A DNA stretch of 64,000 nucleotides from Fimbriimonadales bacterium (GCA_026129745.1 JAHCHL010000001.1:1-64000), one strand, 5' to 3'. Shown: positions 17,030-26,180, counted from the first letter of the stretch. Notes: generated from the sequence alone by a model not told the origin. Translations and numbers: made by a program.

Positions 17030-17995
17030 ATGGAGTCAAGCATTGGTTCTTTGGAACTTCCCGCTGGCGCTGCCCGATTAGTGTATCGCTTCATGCAGCG
17101 TTGCGAAAACGTCTCGCCAAGGACTGCTTGGCTGACCAAAAACGTTGAAGAAATAGACCCGTCACTCGAAGATAGCGATAGAGTCATTCTCCATTTACCG
17201 GAGCCGTGGCTTCCACTCTTCAAGGCGATGTTCATTGTCGCACGCTCCTGCCGCGAATTACTGCATGAACAACAAGTTGAGGTAGCAAAACATGTCTGTG
17301 AAGGGTTGCCACCAATAGGCAGAGTTCCAAACCTGGATGACGTTCTCAGCAAGAAGTTGCAGCCGGTTAGACTTGACTTGCGCAATTTTTTTGGTCATGC
17401 CTACGCAGCTTGCGTCTACAGCCGAATAGTTCGAGCAGGATTCGATTGTGAGTTCGTGAGGCACATCGACCATAAGAAGACTCCTGACCTGTTAAGTAGA
17501 GAAGGAGGCGTGTATGTCGAGTGTAAGGACGCTCTTAGCGATGCGGGAGTTTCTGGGTCCGACGAAGACGTTGTGCGCAAATTGCAGTGCATGATACGCA
17601 TTGCAGATCAGCAATTGTCTGCCATCGATCCGAGGAATGAGTTTGAACACGTCATAGCCCTGGATTTGCCGGAAGGAGTCGTATCAAGGTTTAGGGAGAT
17701 GCGAGAACCAAATCGGGAACAGCTTGCTAGAGCGATTTTCGGGTTACCAGGCATTTCCCCTTGTGGCACCTGGATCGACCGGGAGCCGATCATTGATAAC
17801 CCGAGCCGTGTCATCTTGACCGACTTCGACTTTGGCATCCACTCAGCCAATCCCGCTCGAGCGATTCAGAGAGAACCCATTTGGTTCGCTCCAATGTTCC
17901 GCGCCGCCAATACCGAACGCCTAAGTCGTTTCGTTCAATCTATTCTCTCAGTTGATTCCGAGCCGCCAGAACCAATTGAGGATGTATCGAGATAG
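17030..17995 (+). CDS. Lone protein with a PD-(D/E)XK nuclease-like core
   Basis: 321 residues, no signal peptide. The central region carries KTPDLLSREGGVYVECKD: Pro152-Asp153 about ten residues before Glu164-x-Lys166, the arrangement of the PD-(D/E)XK nuclease superfamily, preceded by a helix (AYAACVYSRIVRAGFD) as in that fold. The N-terminal 110 residues and the C-terminal 140 residues match no family I know. It stands alone, 250 bp downstream of the MITE-like relic and just before uvrA; the adjacent DNA is non-coding. A role in restriction, defence or repair is possible but only the core motif supports it. Confidence 0.65.
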   Translation: MESSIGSLELPAGAARLVYRFMQRCENVSPRTAWLTKNVEEIDPSLEDSDRVILHLPEPWLPLFKAMFIVARSCRELLHEQQVEVAKHVCEGLPPIGRVPNLDDVLSKKLQPVRLDLRNFFGHAYAACVYSRIVRAGFDCEFVRHIDHKKTPDLLSREGGVYVECKDALSDAGVSGSDEDVVRKLQCMIRIADQQLSAIDPRNEFEHVIALDLPEGVVSRFREMREPNREQLARAIFGLPGISPCGTWIDREPIIDNPSRVILTDFDFGIHSANPARAIQREPIWFAPMFRAANTERLSRFVQSILSVDSEPPEPIEDVSR

Positions 17996-18054
17996 CCGCC
18001 GACGTTAATTCCTGTATCCCCCCGTCTACCATTTCTGAGTAAACTACGCCTCAG

Positions 18055-20940
18055 ATGCCGCAGGATAAGATCGTCATTCATGGCGCGCGGGAGCACAACC
18101 TCCGAAACCTTCACATTGAGATACCGAGGGACAAGCTCGTCGTTATCACCGGCCTCAGCGGCTCCGGCAAATCCTCGCTCGCTTTCGACACGATCTACGC
18201 TGAAGGGCAGCGGCGATATGTTGAGTCTTTGAGCGCATACGCGCGGCAGTTTTTGGGGCAGATGGACAAGCCCGACGTGGATTACATCGAGGGGCTTTCG
18301 CCCGCGGTGAGCATCGATCAGAAGTCGGCGTCGCGCAACCCGCGCTCGACAGTCGGCACGGTGACGGAGATTTACGACTACATGCGCATTTTGTTTGCGC
18401 GCGCGGGGATACCGCATTGTCCTGGATGCGGCAAACCGATTCAGCGGCAATCCACTGAGCAGATCGTGGACGCGATCATGGAATTCGGCGAAGGCGCCAA
18501 ACTACAGATCCTCGCGCCGATCGTTCGCTCGCGAAAGGGCGAATTCAAAACGGTCATCGGCGATATTCAAAAGCAGGGCTTCGTTCGCGTGCGCGTTGAC
18601 GGCGAGATGTATGAAGTGACCGACGACATTCCGATGGATCGGTATAAGCAGCACACCATCGAGGCGGTCGTGGATCGCGTGGTCGTGAAAGAAGGGATCG
18701 AGACGCGATTGGCTGATTCGGTGGAGACAGCACTGAAACTCGGGAACGGTTTGGTGACGATTTTCGCGGTCGGCGGCGAAGAGCGATTGTTCAGCGAGCA
18801 TTTCGCGTGCCCAGATTGCGGGATCTCTTTGGGCGAGATCGAGCCGAGGATGTTTTCGTTCAACTCGCCTTATGGCGCGTGCGAAGAGTGCAACGGTTTG
18901 GGGACAAAGACGGAGTTCGATCCCGACCTTTTGGTTCCTGACGGTACGGTTTCTTTGCGGGGGGGTGCGATTGCGCCATTCGTTCACAAGAACGGAGAAC
19001 TTAAAGAGTGGTGGCCGGATGTTTTGGACGGCTTGGCGCGGGCGCTGAAGGTGGATCCTGAAACGGCGTATGAGGATTTGCCGGCTCGCGTTAAGAAGAT
19101 CGTTATGGAGGGTTATGACAAGCCCGTGACGGTCGAACTGAAGTATTCGGGGGGGCGAGTGCGAAAGATCAACACCGAATGGGACGGCGTCTTGCAGATT
19201 CTACAGAAGCGATATCAGACGACAGAGAGCGAGTGGGTCAAGCAAGACCTCGAACAGTACATGTCGACGAACCCGTGTCCGCGATGCAAAGGCGCTCGTT
19301 TGAAGGACGCGACCTTGGCGGTCACGCTGGCGGACAAAAACATCGCGCACGTTTCGGAGATGACCATTGAGGAGGCGCTGACGTTCTTCGAGTCATTGCC
19401 AAAGCGCTTGAGTGCGCGGCAGAAGAAGATTGCGGAACGCGCGATCAAAGAGATTTCGTCGCGGTTGGGATTCTTGCAAGACGTCGGTTTGGGGTATCTG
19501 ACGTTGAGCCGAAATGCGCGGACATTGGCGGGAGGCGAGGCACAGAGAATTCGGCTCGCTACGCAGATCGGATCGGGATTGATGGGCGTTCTCTACATCC
19601 TCGATGAGCCCAGCATCGGTTTGCACCAGCGCGACAACGCGCGGCTAATCCAAACGCTTCTTCGTTTGCGCGATCTGGGAAACACGGTTATAGTCGTTGA
19701 GCACGATGAAGAGACGATGCGCGCTGCGGATTGGGTGATTGACCTCGGTCCTGGAGCTGGTGAGCATGGCGGCGAAGTCGTTGCGCAGGGCACGTATGCG
19801 CAGTTCTTGAAATCTGGCTCACTGACCGCACAGTATTTGACCGGCAAGAAGGTCGTTTTGCCGCCGAGCGAGCGAAGGGTCGGCGATGGGCGAGTGTTGC
19901 GAATCGAAGGTGCAAGTGGAAACAACCTGAAAAGCATTGATGTCGAGATTCCCCTTGGGATGTTCGTTTGCATAACAGGCGTTTCGGGTTCGGGAAAGTC
20001 TACGCTGATTCAAGACACGCTGTTTCCGCGATTGATGTACGAGATTCACGGCACACGCGGCGTTTGGCAACCGCACAAGAAGATCCGCGGCATGGAAGAG
20101 ATCGACAAAGTCATTGACATTGACCAATCCCCCATCGGGCGCACGCCGAGGAGCAATCCTGCGACGTACACCGGCACGTTTGACATGATTCGCGAGCTGT
20201 TCGCAATGACCCCAGATGCGAAGATGAGGGGATACAAGGCCGGGCGCTTCTCGTTCAACGTGAAAGGCGGAAGGTGCGAAGCGTGCAAAGGCGACGGCAT
20301 TATCAAGATTGAAATGGTGTTTCTTCCGGACGTTTATGTGCCCTGTGAGGTGTGCAAAGGAAAGCGATACAACCGCGAGAGCCTCGAGATACGCTATAAG
20401 GGCAAGAACATCAGCGAAGTCTTGGACATGACGATTTCTGAGGCGTTGGAGTTTTTCCAAGCGATTCCAAAGATTCATCGCAAGCTTCAGACGCTGGAGG
20501 ATGTCGGGCTTGGTTACATTCGGATGGGTCAGCCAGCAACGACGCTATCGGGGGGGGAGGCACAGAGGATAAAACTTGCAGCGGAGTTGAGCAAGCGTTC
20601 TACGGGGGCGACGCTGTATATTTTGGATGAGCCGACGACCGGGCTGCACTTCGAAGACATTCGCAAGCTGCTCGGCGTTTTGCATCGGTTGGTTGATCAG
20701 GGGAACACGGTCGTTGTGATCGAGCATAACTTGGATGTGATTAAGACAGCGGATTGGATCGTGGACCTGGGACCCGATGGTGGAAACCGAGGCGGCGAGG
20801 TCGTTGTTGCGGGAACTCCGGAGTCGGTTGCGAAGTGTGCGGCGAGTCACACCGGAAAGTTCTTACGATCTGTGCTCAATGCGATACCGTCCGGCAACGG
20901 CAAACAGCCAGGTGCAAAGAAGGCGGTTTCTCGAAGGTAG
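18055..20940 (+). CDS. uvrA: Excinuclease ABC subunit UvrA
   Basis: 961 residues, full length for UvrA, the damage-sensing ABC ATPase of nucleotide excision repair. It has two Walker A motifs ([12 protein letters not shown] near residue 32 and [12 protein letters not shown] near 644), two signature motifs (ending in [12 protein letters not shown] and [15 protein letters not shown]) and zinc-binding CxxC pairs (CPGCGKP, CPDCG with CEECNGLG, and CEACKGDG with CEVCKGKR). The ATG is 9 nt after a TAAACT -10-like hexamer without an RBS. It is probably co-transcribed with ribF, 12 nt downstream. uvrB and uvrC are not in the window. Confidence 0.98.
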   Translation: MPQDKIVIHGAREHNLRNLHIEIPRDKLVVITGLSGSGKSSLAFDTIYAEGQRRYVESLSAYARQFLGQMDKPDVDYIEGLSPAVSIDQKSASRNPRSTVGTVTEIYDYMRILFARAGIPHCPGCGKPIQRQSTEQIVDAIMEFGEGAKLQILAPIVRSRKGEFKTVIGDIQKQGFVRVRVDGEMYEVTDDIPMDRYKQHTIEAVVDRVVVKEGIETRLADSVETALKLGNGLVTIFAVGGEERLFSEHFACPDCGISLGEIEPRMFSFNSPYGACEECNGLGTKTEFDPDLLVPDGTVSLRGGAIAPFVHKNGELKEWWPDVLDGLARALKVDPETAYEDLPARVKKIVMEGYDKPVTVELKYSGGRVRKINTEWDGVLQILQKRYQTTESEWVKQDLEQYMSTNPCPRCKGARLKDATLAVTLADKNIAHVSEMTIEEALTFFESLPKRLSARQKKIAERAIKEISSRLGFLQDVGLGYLTLSRNARTLAGGEAQRIRLATQIGSGLMGVLYILDEPSIGLHQRDNARLIQTLLRLRDLGNTVIVVEHDEETMRAADWVIDLGPGAGEHGGEVVAQGTYAQFLKSGSLTAQYLTGKKVVLPPSERRVGDGRVLRIEGASGNNLKSIDVEIPLGMFVCITGVSGSGKSTLIQDTLFPRLMYEIHGTRGVWQPHKKIRGMEEIDKVIDIDQSPIGRTPRSNPATYTGTFDMIRELFAMTPDAKMRGYKAGRFSFNVKGGRCEACKGDGIIKIEMVFLPDVYVPCEVCKGKRYNRESLEIRYKGKNISEVLDMTISEALEFFQAIPKIHRKLQTLEDVGLGYIRMGQPATTLSGGEAQRIKLAAELSKRSTGATLYILDEPTTGLHFEDIRKLLGVLHRLVDQGNTVVVIEHNLDVIKTADWIVDLGPDGGNRGGEVVVAGTPESVAKCAASHTGKFLRSVLNAIPSGNGKQPGAKKAVSRR

Positions 20941-20952
20941 ACTTTCGCGTTC

Positions 20953-21873
20953 ATGCTAACCGTCTTCGGTCTCGAATCGCTGTCTCCTGGCTGGAGCGAA
21001 TCAACCGTTTGCATCGGAGTATTCGACGGCGTTCACCTGGGGCATCAAGCGCTGATTCGCGCTGCTGCATCGGATGCGCGTTTGAATGGGAGGCCTTGTG
21101 TTGCGCTGACTTTCGACCGTCATCCGATGTCAGTCCTGAGACCGAAGTTCGCTCCTCAAACGGTCTTGCCGTTGCACGCGAGGGTTGAGAAAATTCGACC
21201 ATGCGGTGCTGATGTGCTCGTGATCGCGCGGTTCGACCACGAGTTTGCGTCGATTGAAGCGGATCGATTCATTGAGGAAGTTTTGAAGTCTCAGCTCAAG
21301 GCTGCTTCGGTCGTTGTCGGGCACGACTTTGCATTTGGGAAGGATCGCGGGGGGGATGTCGAGTTTCTGCGGACACGCATTCCAACAGAGGTGATGCAAC
21401 CATTCGAAAAGTCAGGGCGGCGCGTCAGTTCGACTGAAGTCAGGAAGGCAATCGCTTCGGGTCATGTCAGCGATGCGGCGGAGTTGCTTGGTGGTGACTT
21501 TTGCCTTTATGGCGTCGTCGTTCGCGGCAATCGGCTTGGGCGTGAAATCGGCATTCCGACGATCAATCTTGCATTGGCGACGCAGCAGATTTTGCCTGCC
21601 GATGGAATCTATGCAGGGTGGGCGGAGACAGAAATTGGACGTTTCGAAGCGGCGATTTCTATTGGCAAACGGCCAACTGTCGACGGTGCAGGTTTTGCTA
21701 TCGAAGCGCACCTTCTTGAGTTTCCTGACGTCGAGATATATGGACATTGTGTTGCGCTGTCATTCGCGCATCGCATTCGTGACGAAGAAAAGTTTTCATC
21801 GGTCGAGGCGATGGCGGAGCAGATGCAGCGCGATGTTGCAGAGATCAAGAGAGTGCTGAGGGCCATGAAATGA
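20953..21873 (+). CDS. ribF: Bifunctional riboflavin kinase/FMN adenylyltransferase
   Basis: 306 residues, the standard RibF length. The N-terminal nucleotidyltransferase domain has CIGVFDGVHLGHQALIR (GxFDGxHxGH motif) and VVGHDFAFGKDRGG. The C-terminal flavokinase domain has RLGREIGIPTINL (GR.lG.PTaNl motif), LPADGIYAG and, later, VEIYGHCVALSF. It makes FMN and FAD from riboflavin and ATP in the cytoplasm. It follows uvrA by 12 nt and overlaps the next gene, ATG (21870) into TGA (21871-21873). Confidence 0.96.
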   Translation: MLTVFGLESLSPGWSESTVCIGVFDGVHLGHQALIRAAASDARLNGRPCVALTFDRHPMSVLRPKFAPQTVLPLHARVEKIRPCGADVLVIARFDHEFASIEADRFIEEVLKSQLKAASVVVGHDFAFGKDRGGDVEFLRTRIPTEVMQPFEKSGRRVSSTEVRKAIASGHVSDAAELLGGDFCLYGVVVRGNRLGREIGIPTINLALATQQILPADGIYAGWAETEIGRFEAAISIGKRPTVDGAGFAIEAHLLEFPDVEIYGHCVALSFAHRIRDEEKFSSVEAMAEQMQRDVAEIKRVLRAMK

Positions 21874-22376
21874 AGAAGTTGCCGATGTGGGCTGTCGCAT
21901 CGTTGGTTGCCGCTGTCGCCATTCTGGTCATCGTTGCCGTGAATGTCGTGCAGATTTTGGCGAAGCCGGGCGCAAGCGAACAAATGCGACTGGCTGTGAA
22001 CGAAATGAAAGAAGCGACGTTGACTGGAAAGCCGGGAGGGTTTTTAGAGCACATGTCACGTAGCCTGAAGTTGCCGCCCCCTTATGATGCAATGGTTTCG
22101 AATCCGCATGCGGAGTTGAGTCGTTGGATTAGGCAAGCGGAAATCGAGCGGCTTGAGGTTACCGATGTCAGACCGGAGGTATACGGCACGTCGGGTGTCG
22201 TTCACGCGAACGTGGAACTGGTCGTGTCTGCACCTTTTACATTCAGCTACAATGGTCCGGTCGAGATCAACTTTCGCAAGGAGGTTCACAAGCGGCTCTT
22301 TGTGATTCCGGAAGAGAAGTGGCTTGTGGAGAGTTTCGGGCCAGTCGATCCATCGAACTTTCAATACGGATTTTGA
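21870..22376 (+). CDS. Membrane-anchored protein of unknown function
   Basis: 168 residues. A single N-terminal membrane segment (MWAVASLVAAVAILVIVAVNVVQIL) is followed by an extracytoplasmic region with an NTF2-like character: helix EQMRLAVNEMKEATLTGKPGGFLEHM, then beta strands from EIERLEVTDVRPEVYG to the C-terminal KRLFVIPEEKWLVESFG. This resembles DUF4878/lumazine-type periplasmic proteins but no family is certain. Its start overlaps the ribF stop and a small lipoprotein gene follows 5 nt later, so it belongs to the uvrA-ribF transcription unit. Confidence 0.7.
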   Translation: MKKLPMWAVASLVAAVAILVIVAVNVVQILAKPGASEQMRLAVNEMKEATLTGKPGGFLEHMSRSLKLPPPYDAMVSNPHAELSRWIRQAEIERLEVTDVRPEVYGTSGVVHANVELVVSAPFTFSYNGPVEINFRKEVHKRLFVIPEEKWLVESFGPVDPSNFQYGF

Positions 22377-22381
22377 GAACT

Positions 22382-22573
22382 ATGAAGAACACAGTCTTGT
22401 TCGTTTCGCTTGCCATGTTGGCTGCGTTTGTTGCAGGTTGCTCCTGCGGTGGAAGCAGCGCAGATGAAGAACCTAATGATGAGTTTCGCCAAGAACCTCC
22501 GCCGGATGCCGAAGGCAACCGCCCATCGGCCCCCGGGGTTGAGCGCGATGTGCCGGTTGAAGAATCGCGTTAG
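22382..22573 (+). CDS. Small lipoprotein
   Basis: 63 residues from the ATG at 22382 (an in-frame upstream start was rejected because it would bury the signal peptide). MKNTVLFVSLAMLAAFVAGC is a lipoprotein signal with lipobox FVAGC; the mature part is a short acidic, proline-rich, probably disordered tail (EPNDEFRQEPPPDAEGN). It follows the membrane-anchored protein by 5 nt. Its stop TAG overlaps the TAA of the convergent response regulator gene by 4 nt. A second lipoprotein of similar size lies at 46314-46481. Confidence 0.72.
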   Translation: MKNTVLFVSLAMLAAFVAGCSCGGSSADEEPNDEFRQEPPPDAEGNRPSAPGVERDVPVEESR

Positions 22574-23238
22574 ACGAACTTGTAGCCGATTCCGCGAACT
22601 GTCACGATTCTCGGCGATTCTCCGTTGCCGGATTCGATTTGCTTTCGCAACCAACTGACGTGAACATCGACTGTTCTCGGAGTCACGTAAGCGTCGGGTC
22701 CCCAAACTCGGTCGAGCAGTGCGTCCCTTGTGAAGACCTTTCCAGGATTCGACGCGAGGAAATAGAGGAGGGCGAATTCTTTTGGCTTCAGCTCGAGGCG
22801 ATTGTCACGCACCCACGCCTCGTGTCGGTCGGGATCGACAGTCAGCGTTCCAACATTGATGGGCTTCGCTTCAGATGTGGGCTTCGACCGTCTAAGGATC
22901 GCCCTAATTCGGGCGGAGAGTTCTGCGAGGTTAAACGGTTTTGTTAGGTAATCGTCGCCTCCGACTTCAAAGCCTTTGAGTCGATCCGTTTCGCTTGCAC
23001 GAGCCGACAAGAACAGGATCGGCATTTTGCTTTCGTCCCGAATCGTCTTTGCGAGTTCGAAGCCGCTTCTGCCTGGAAGCATTACGTCGAGGACGATGAG
23101 GTCTGGCCGTTGAAGTCTGAAGTGTTTGACCGCGTCTTCTGCGGTCGAGCTCGTTACGACTGTGTGACCGTCTTTCGACAGTTGTCTTGCTATCGTCTCA
23201 AGCAGGCTCGGTTCATCTTCAACGACCAGAATCTTCAT
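22570..23238 (-). CDS. OmpR/PhoB-family response regulator
   Basis: 222 residues. The receiver domain has the acidic pocket VVEDEP, phosphoacceptor Asp51 in VLDVMLPGRSG, the switch residue in LFLSAR and Lys100 in YLTKPF. The C-terminal winged helix (about 125-222) has LTVDPDRHEAWV, LKPKEFALLYFLASNPGKVF, VTPRTVDVHVSWLRKQIE and GIGYKFV. A GGAGAG site precedes the ATG. No histidine kinase gene is adjacent; upstream and 10 nt away is the KOW/barrel-sandwich protein gene, probably co-transcribed. Confidence 0.95.
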   Translation of the reverse strand: MKILVVEDEPSLLETIARQLSKDGHTVVTSSTAEDAVKHFRLQRPDLIVLDVMLPGRSGFELAKTIRDESKMPILFLSARASETDRLKGFEVGGDDYLTKPFNLAELSARIRAILRRSKPTSEAKPINVGTLTVDPDRHEAWVRDNRLELKPKEFALLYFLASNPGKVFTRDALLDRVWGPDAYVTPRTVDVHVSWLRKQIESGNGESPRIVTVRGIGYKFV

Positions 23239-23248
23239 AGGCTCTCCG

Positions 23249-24370
23249 TCATGTTGCGATTATTTCTACGTTTGCGCGTGGCACCGTTACAACCGTTCCG
23301 TCTGCGAGTCTTGCTTTCAGCACTCTGACTTCGGTGCCCGATTCGACTGTTTGCAGTTCGGGCGGAAGTTCAACCACTTCGCCGAGTCTTCCAAAGTAGG
23401 GTTCTCTTATGATTCGAATGGGAGTTCCCTTATCGAGCGCGCTGCCTGCATCCGCGGCGGGCTCACCAGTTGGTGGGTTGTCGTTTGGAACAATGACTTC
23501 AGGTCGAATGACGCCAGCGCGAATTTGTGTCGCGCCGTTGATGCTCGCATCTTTTCCATCGACGGACTTGAATAGCTCGAAGGTGCGTCTTGCCATGGCG
23601 AGGTTGCCAAATCCTTCCGTCGCAACGATTGTGAGTGGGATGTTCTCTTGCCCTGTGATGGCGACGCCTATGTCATAGCCGAGATACTGAGTTATGTCCA
23701 CATCTCTTACGGCTCCGGCGATCAATCCAACGACACCGACGCGTTCTGCTTCTTTGATCGCATCGAGAGTCACGCCAGACCCACCAATGAGGACACGCCC
23801 TTTGTCTTCGTCGCCAATGTGGTGTTTGTCGAGCACTTCATCCGGAGATGCGACAGCGACTCGAATCGTGCCGAACCTCTCACCGCCGATCCCGAAAATG
23901 CCTTGCACGATGGCACCACGGGTTTCGATGACTGCTCCTTCTTCCGGAATGATGTCGACGACCGTTCCCTTCAAGTACGCTTTGATTTCGACGGGTATTG
24001 GCGCCTCCCTGACAAGCAAGTTGCCAGTCACTTCCGAGAGCGCTTCGACGGTTCCTTCGTAGTCGCTGGTGACTGTGCCTTTGAACAGTCCGAACAGTCC
24101 CTTGGATTCGGCAATAAGCGTTCCTTTCTCAACCTTGTCGCCCACTTTGACCTTGAGCAGGCCCGCAACTTCTTTAGTTTCGACACCGAGCTTCTCTGCC
24201 ACTTTTATGGTTTGAAGCATTCCAGGCAGCTCGGTTCTCGCGACCGGCGTATCCGGCTCGACCTTGTCTCCATCTTTGACCAAGACCTGGCCTTTTAGCG
24301 GCAGACGGCGAATTTTGCGCACGATCTGGTCGTGGCTAACTGTCAGTCCGGGTGTGTAGGCTGTGCCCAA
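23249..24370 (-). CDS. Barrel-sandwich-hybrid/KOW-motif protein of unknown function
   Basis: 373 residues. I place the start at a TTG (24370), 8 nt after GGAGG, giving MGTAYTPGLTVS. The N-terminal 120 residues contain repeated biotinyl/lipoyl-like (RnfC-N-like) hairpins: GQVLVKDGDKVEPDTPVA, LLKVKVGDKVEKGTLIAESKG and GTVVDIIPEEGAVIETRG. A central alpha/beta part has GRVLIGGSGVTLDAIKEAERVGVVGLIAGA, then GYDIGVAITGQE. The C-terminus has a KOW-like motif (EPYFGRLGEVVELP). No membrane segment or signal is seen. It may position or sense a cofactor, but no activity is established. It is coupled to the response regulator downstream. Confidence 0.75.
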   Translation of the reverse strand: MGTAYTPGLTVSHDQIVRKIRRLPLKGQVLVKDGDKVEPDTPVARTELPGMLQTIKVAEKLGVETKEVAGLLKVKVGDKVEKGTLIAESKGLFGLFKGTVTSDYEGTVEALSEVTGNLLVREAPIPVEIKAYLKGTVVDIIPEEGAVIETRGAIVQGIFGIGGERFGTIRVAVASPDEVLDKHHIGDEDKGRVLIGGSGVTLDAIKEAERVGVVGLIAGAVRDVDITQYLGYDIGVAITGQENIPLTIVATEGFGNLAMARRTFELFKSVDGKDASINGATQIRAGVIRPEVIVPNDNPPTGEPAADAGSALDKGTPIRIIREPYFGRLGEVVELPPELQTVESGTEVRVLKARLADGTVVTVPRANVEIIAT

Positions 24371-24645
24371 TTCTGTTTCCTCCGAGCGCCCCAATTGGGC
24401 GGTGATTTGCGCCCAAGTTTAGCACCCAGTACCGGTCGAAGCTATTTTGCGATGCGGTTGCTAAGGGGATGTTAAGGGCTTGGCCTGACCTGCGGAATGT
24501 GCGGTATTTACCGCAATTCCTCCATAGCAAATCGCCCTGATTTCTTGGTTGGCCCGTATTGGTACGGTTCTTGCTCGGAAGTTCGGTGGGTAGAAGGCCC
24601 AATAGGAAACGCATAAACTTCCTCTCCCATGCCCTCGCCCACACG

Positions 24646-24722
24646 GCACCGTTGCCAAGCCCTCAGGCAGACGGTGCAACCACCAGGGGCCGGAATCGCC
24701 CACCGGCCCCTCCTTCCTTTTG
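24646..24722 (+). ncRNA. Candidate 3' end of a structured small RNA
   Basis: Two successive hairpins end a possible rightward transcript. The first pairs GCACCGT-TGCC (24646-24656) with GGCA-G-ACGGTGC (24666-24677), with one bulged G. The second is the terminator AGGGGCCGG/CCGGCCCCT. It does not match tmRNA, RNase P, SRP or 6S signatures that I know, and no promoter for it was clearly identified, so both existence and 5' end are unproven. Confidence 0.35.
24685..24722 (+). terminator. Rho-independent terminator
   Basis: A perfect 9-bp GC-rich stem (AGGGGCCGG 24685-24693, CCGGCCCCT 24703-24711) with a 9-nt loop is followed by CCTTCCTTTT. It points rightward, yet no rightward gene lies upstream, which implies an unannotated transcript or long-range readthrough. 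Confidence 0.75.
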
Positions 24723-24730
24723 AGTCGTCG

Positions 24731-24736
24731 TATAAT
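24731..24736 (+). promoter_or_regulatory. -10 box of a leaderless dienelactone hydrolase transcript
   Basis: A perfect TATAAT sits 7 nt before the ATG at 24744. Transcription would begin at or one base before the start codon; no Shine-Dalgarno site precedes it. The -35 position has no clear consensus. Confidence 0.65.
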
Positions 24737-24743
24737 CCCATTC

Positions 24744-25424
24744 ATGAAGGGCGAGATGATCACGTTTTCTGGAAACGGCAAGGAGTTTCAAGGGTATTTG
24801 GCGAGATCGGCGCAAGGGACCGGCCCCGGTGTCATCGTCATTCAAGAATGGTGGGGATTGGTTCCGCACATCAAGGACGTCGCCGATCGGTTTGCCGAAG
24901 AAGGCTTCACGGCGTTAGCTCCGGACCTATACGAAGGGGAGAGCACAACCGAGCCGGACGATGCCGGCACGCTGATGATGGCGCTCGACATAGCGAAGAC
25001 CGAAAAGCTTCTGAGGGGTGCCGTCGAGCGGCTGCTTGCGGATGAGGCAACCGCCGGAGAGAAGGCCGGAGTCGTTGGATTCTGCATGGGTGGCCAGCTT
25101 TCGATGTTCGCTGCGGCGACGAATCCAAAGATCGGAGCCTGTGTGAACTTCTATGGAATTCATCCGAACGTGAATCCGCCTTTCGAGAACCTGGAAGCTC
25201 CAATTCTTGGCCTATTCGCAGCGAACGATCATTACGCAACGCCTGAAGCTGTAGCGAAGCTTAAGCAAACTTTGGATTCGCATGGCAAGCGCTATGAGTT
25301 TCACACTTACCCCGATACGGATCACGCGTTTTTCAACAATGATCGGCCTGAAGTCTACAATGCGGGAGCAGCGGAAGATGCATGGAAAAGGGTTACTGCG
25401 TTCCTTCGCAACGAATTGACATGA
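24744..25424 (+). CDS. Dienelactone hydrolase family protein
   Basis: 226 residues with the alpha/beta-hydrolase pattern of the dienelactone hydrolase family. The nucleophile elbow is GFCMGGQ (Cys instead of Ser, as in dienelactone hydrolase), with VIQEWWGLVPHIKDVADRFA near the N-terminus, an acidic residue in FAANDHYATPE and the catalytic His in TDHAFFN. It hydrolyses lactone or carboxylester substrates in the cytoplasm; the actual substrate is unknown and no aromatic degradation genes are adjacent. A leaderless start is likely. Its TGA overlaps the ATG of the next gene. Confidence 0.88.
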   Translation: MKGEMITFSGNGKEFQGYLARSAQGTGPGVIVIQEWWGLVPHIKDVADRFAEEGFTALAPDLYEGESTTEPDDAGTLMMALDIAKTEKLLRGAVERLLADEATAGEKAGVVGFCMGGQLSMFAAATNPKIGACVNFYGIHPNVNPPFENLEAPILGLFAANDHYATPEAVAKLKQTLDSHGKRYEFHTYPDTDHAFFNNDRPEVYNAGAAEDAWKRVTAFLRNELT

Positions 25425-25837
25425 AGCTCAATGAGTGGTCCGTTGAAAAGAAGAAGTCGATATTCGAAGCGCTTGCTTCGAGGCACGATCCGCCCATAGG
25501 TGAGTTTGACCGCGCACTTCTAAAAGAGTGTTTCGCAAAGGGCCATGCACAAATGGGTGCGACGGTTTATGAGCCGCATGCTATCTGCTTCGAGTTTATT
25601 TTTCCGGATCCGTTGTCCACTTCGACAGTTCTAAGTGTGCGTGTCGAATCTCCTGAGCGGATCGTGTTTCTTCCTGTACCGCCGTGGGTGATCGAAAGCA
25701 TTTGGCAAGGCGATGTCGACGGGTCGTATCACTTCGAGTCGGAAGCTAAGGCACTTCTCGACGAGTACATTGTGGAGTTGGCACCGGAATCGAATGCAAA
25801 GTGGTTTGGCCCGAGGCCAGCGAAGCGGCGTGAATGA
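25421..25837 (+). CDS. Conserved-looking protein of unknown function
   Basis: 138 residues; its ATG overlaps the stop of the dienelactone hydrolase gene (ATGA), so the two are translationally coupled. The product is soluble: two helices at the start (EWSVEKKKSIFEALASRHDPP and FDRALLKECFAKGHA), a central beta section with VYEPHAICFEFIFPD and ERIVFLPVPPWVIESIWQ, and a C-terminal helix. I recognise no family. Confidence 0.7.
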   Translation: MKLNEWSVEKKKSIFEALASRHDPPIGEFDRALLKECFAKGHAQMGATVYEPHAICFEFIFPDPLSTSTVLSVRVESPERIVFLPVPPWVIESIWQGDVDGSYHFESEAKALLDEYIVELAPESNAKWFGPRPAKRRE

Positions 25838-25843
25838 AGCTGG

Positions 25844-26158
25844 TCACGATTTGGTAAGCGCAAATGCGTTTCCGAAGGGATCTCTGACATAAATTTCGCC
25901 GTCGCCTTCTCCTATCTTTGCAAATCCTTCACTTAGCAGGTGTTCAGCCGCTTTGTCAACATCTTGAACCGCGAGGTTGAACGTCGGTGTCGTACCGTCA
26001 TCTGCCGTCATGAAGAGCCTAAGCGCGCCTGAGTCAAGTTCAATCCACTCGTCGCCTTCGTTTACTTGAGAGAACCCTAACACTCGCTGGTAAAAACCTG
26101 CAGCCTTCCGGAAGTCTTCGGCTCCGAGGGCAATGCAATTCGTTGTTTTGAACTCCAT
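25844..26158 (-). CDS. VOC-superfamily (glyoxalase/bleomycin-resistance-like) protein
   Basis: 104 residues, a single VOC unit. It opens FKTTNCIALGAEDFRKAAGFYQRVLG, the typical first beta-alpha-beta with FYxxVLG, and ends YVRDPFGNAFALTKS, the last strand with DPxGN. Such proteins are metal-dependent isomerases or dioxygenases, or ligand-binding resistance proteins. The short length and lack of a clear Glu/His metal set leave activity open. It is convergent with the unknown gene at 25421. Confidence 0.8.
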   Translation of the reverse strand: MEFKTTNCIALGAEDFRKAAGFYQRVLGFSQVNEGDEWIELDSGALRLFMTADDGTTPTFNLAVQDVDKAAEHLLSEGFAKIGEGDGEIYVRDPFGNAFALTKS

Positions 26159-26180
26159 TTATCGATGCTACCTGACCGCA

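Larger units (their letters stand above)
24371..24743. other. Long intergenic region with RNA-like stems
   Basis: 373 bp between divergent genes. It holds a perfect 5-bp hairpin (GCGGT/ACCGC, 24501-24514), an 11-bp hairpin with one bulge (24646-24677), a strong terminator (24685-24722) and a TATAAT box (24731-24736). An open frame crosses it on the minus strand but its product is not protein-like. A small rightward RNA is a reasonable hypothesis. Confidence 0.45.

Noticed and set aside
16482-17039. A 185-codon open frame on the minus strand across the MITE-like element
   Set aside because: It mixes a true RAYT N-terminal fragment with out-of-frame and palindromic sequence and has odd composition; it is an artefact of the deleted transposase, not a gene.
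24461-24781. Open frame on the minus strand through the intergenic region
   Set aside because: Its product is low in coding character, and the region contains palindromes and a terminator better explained as RNA or regulatory DNA.
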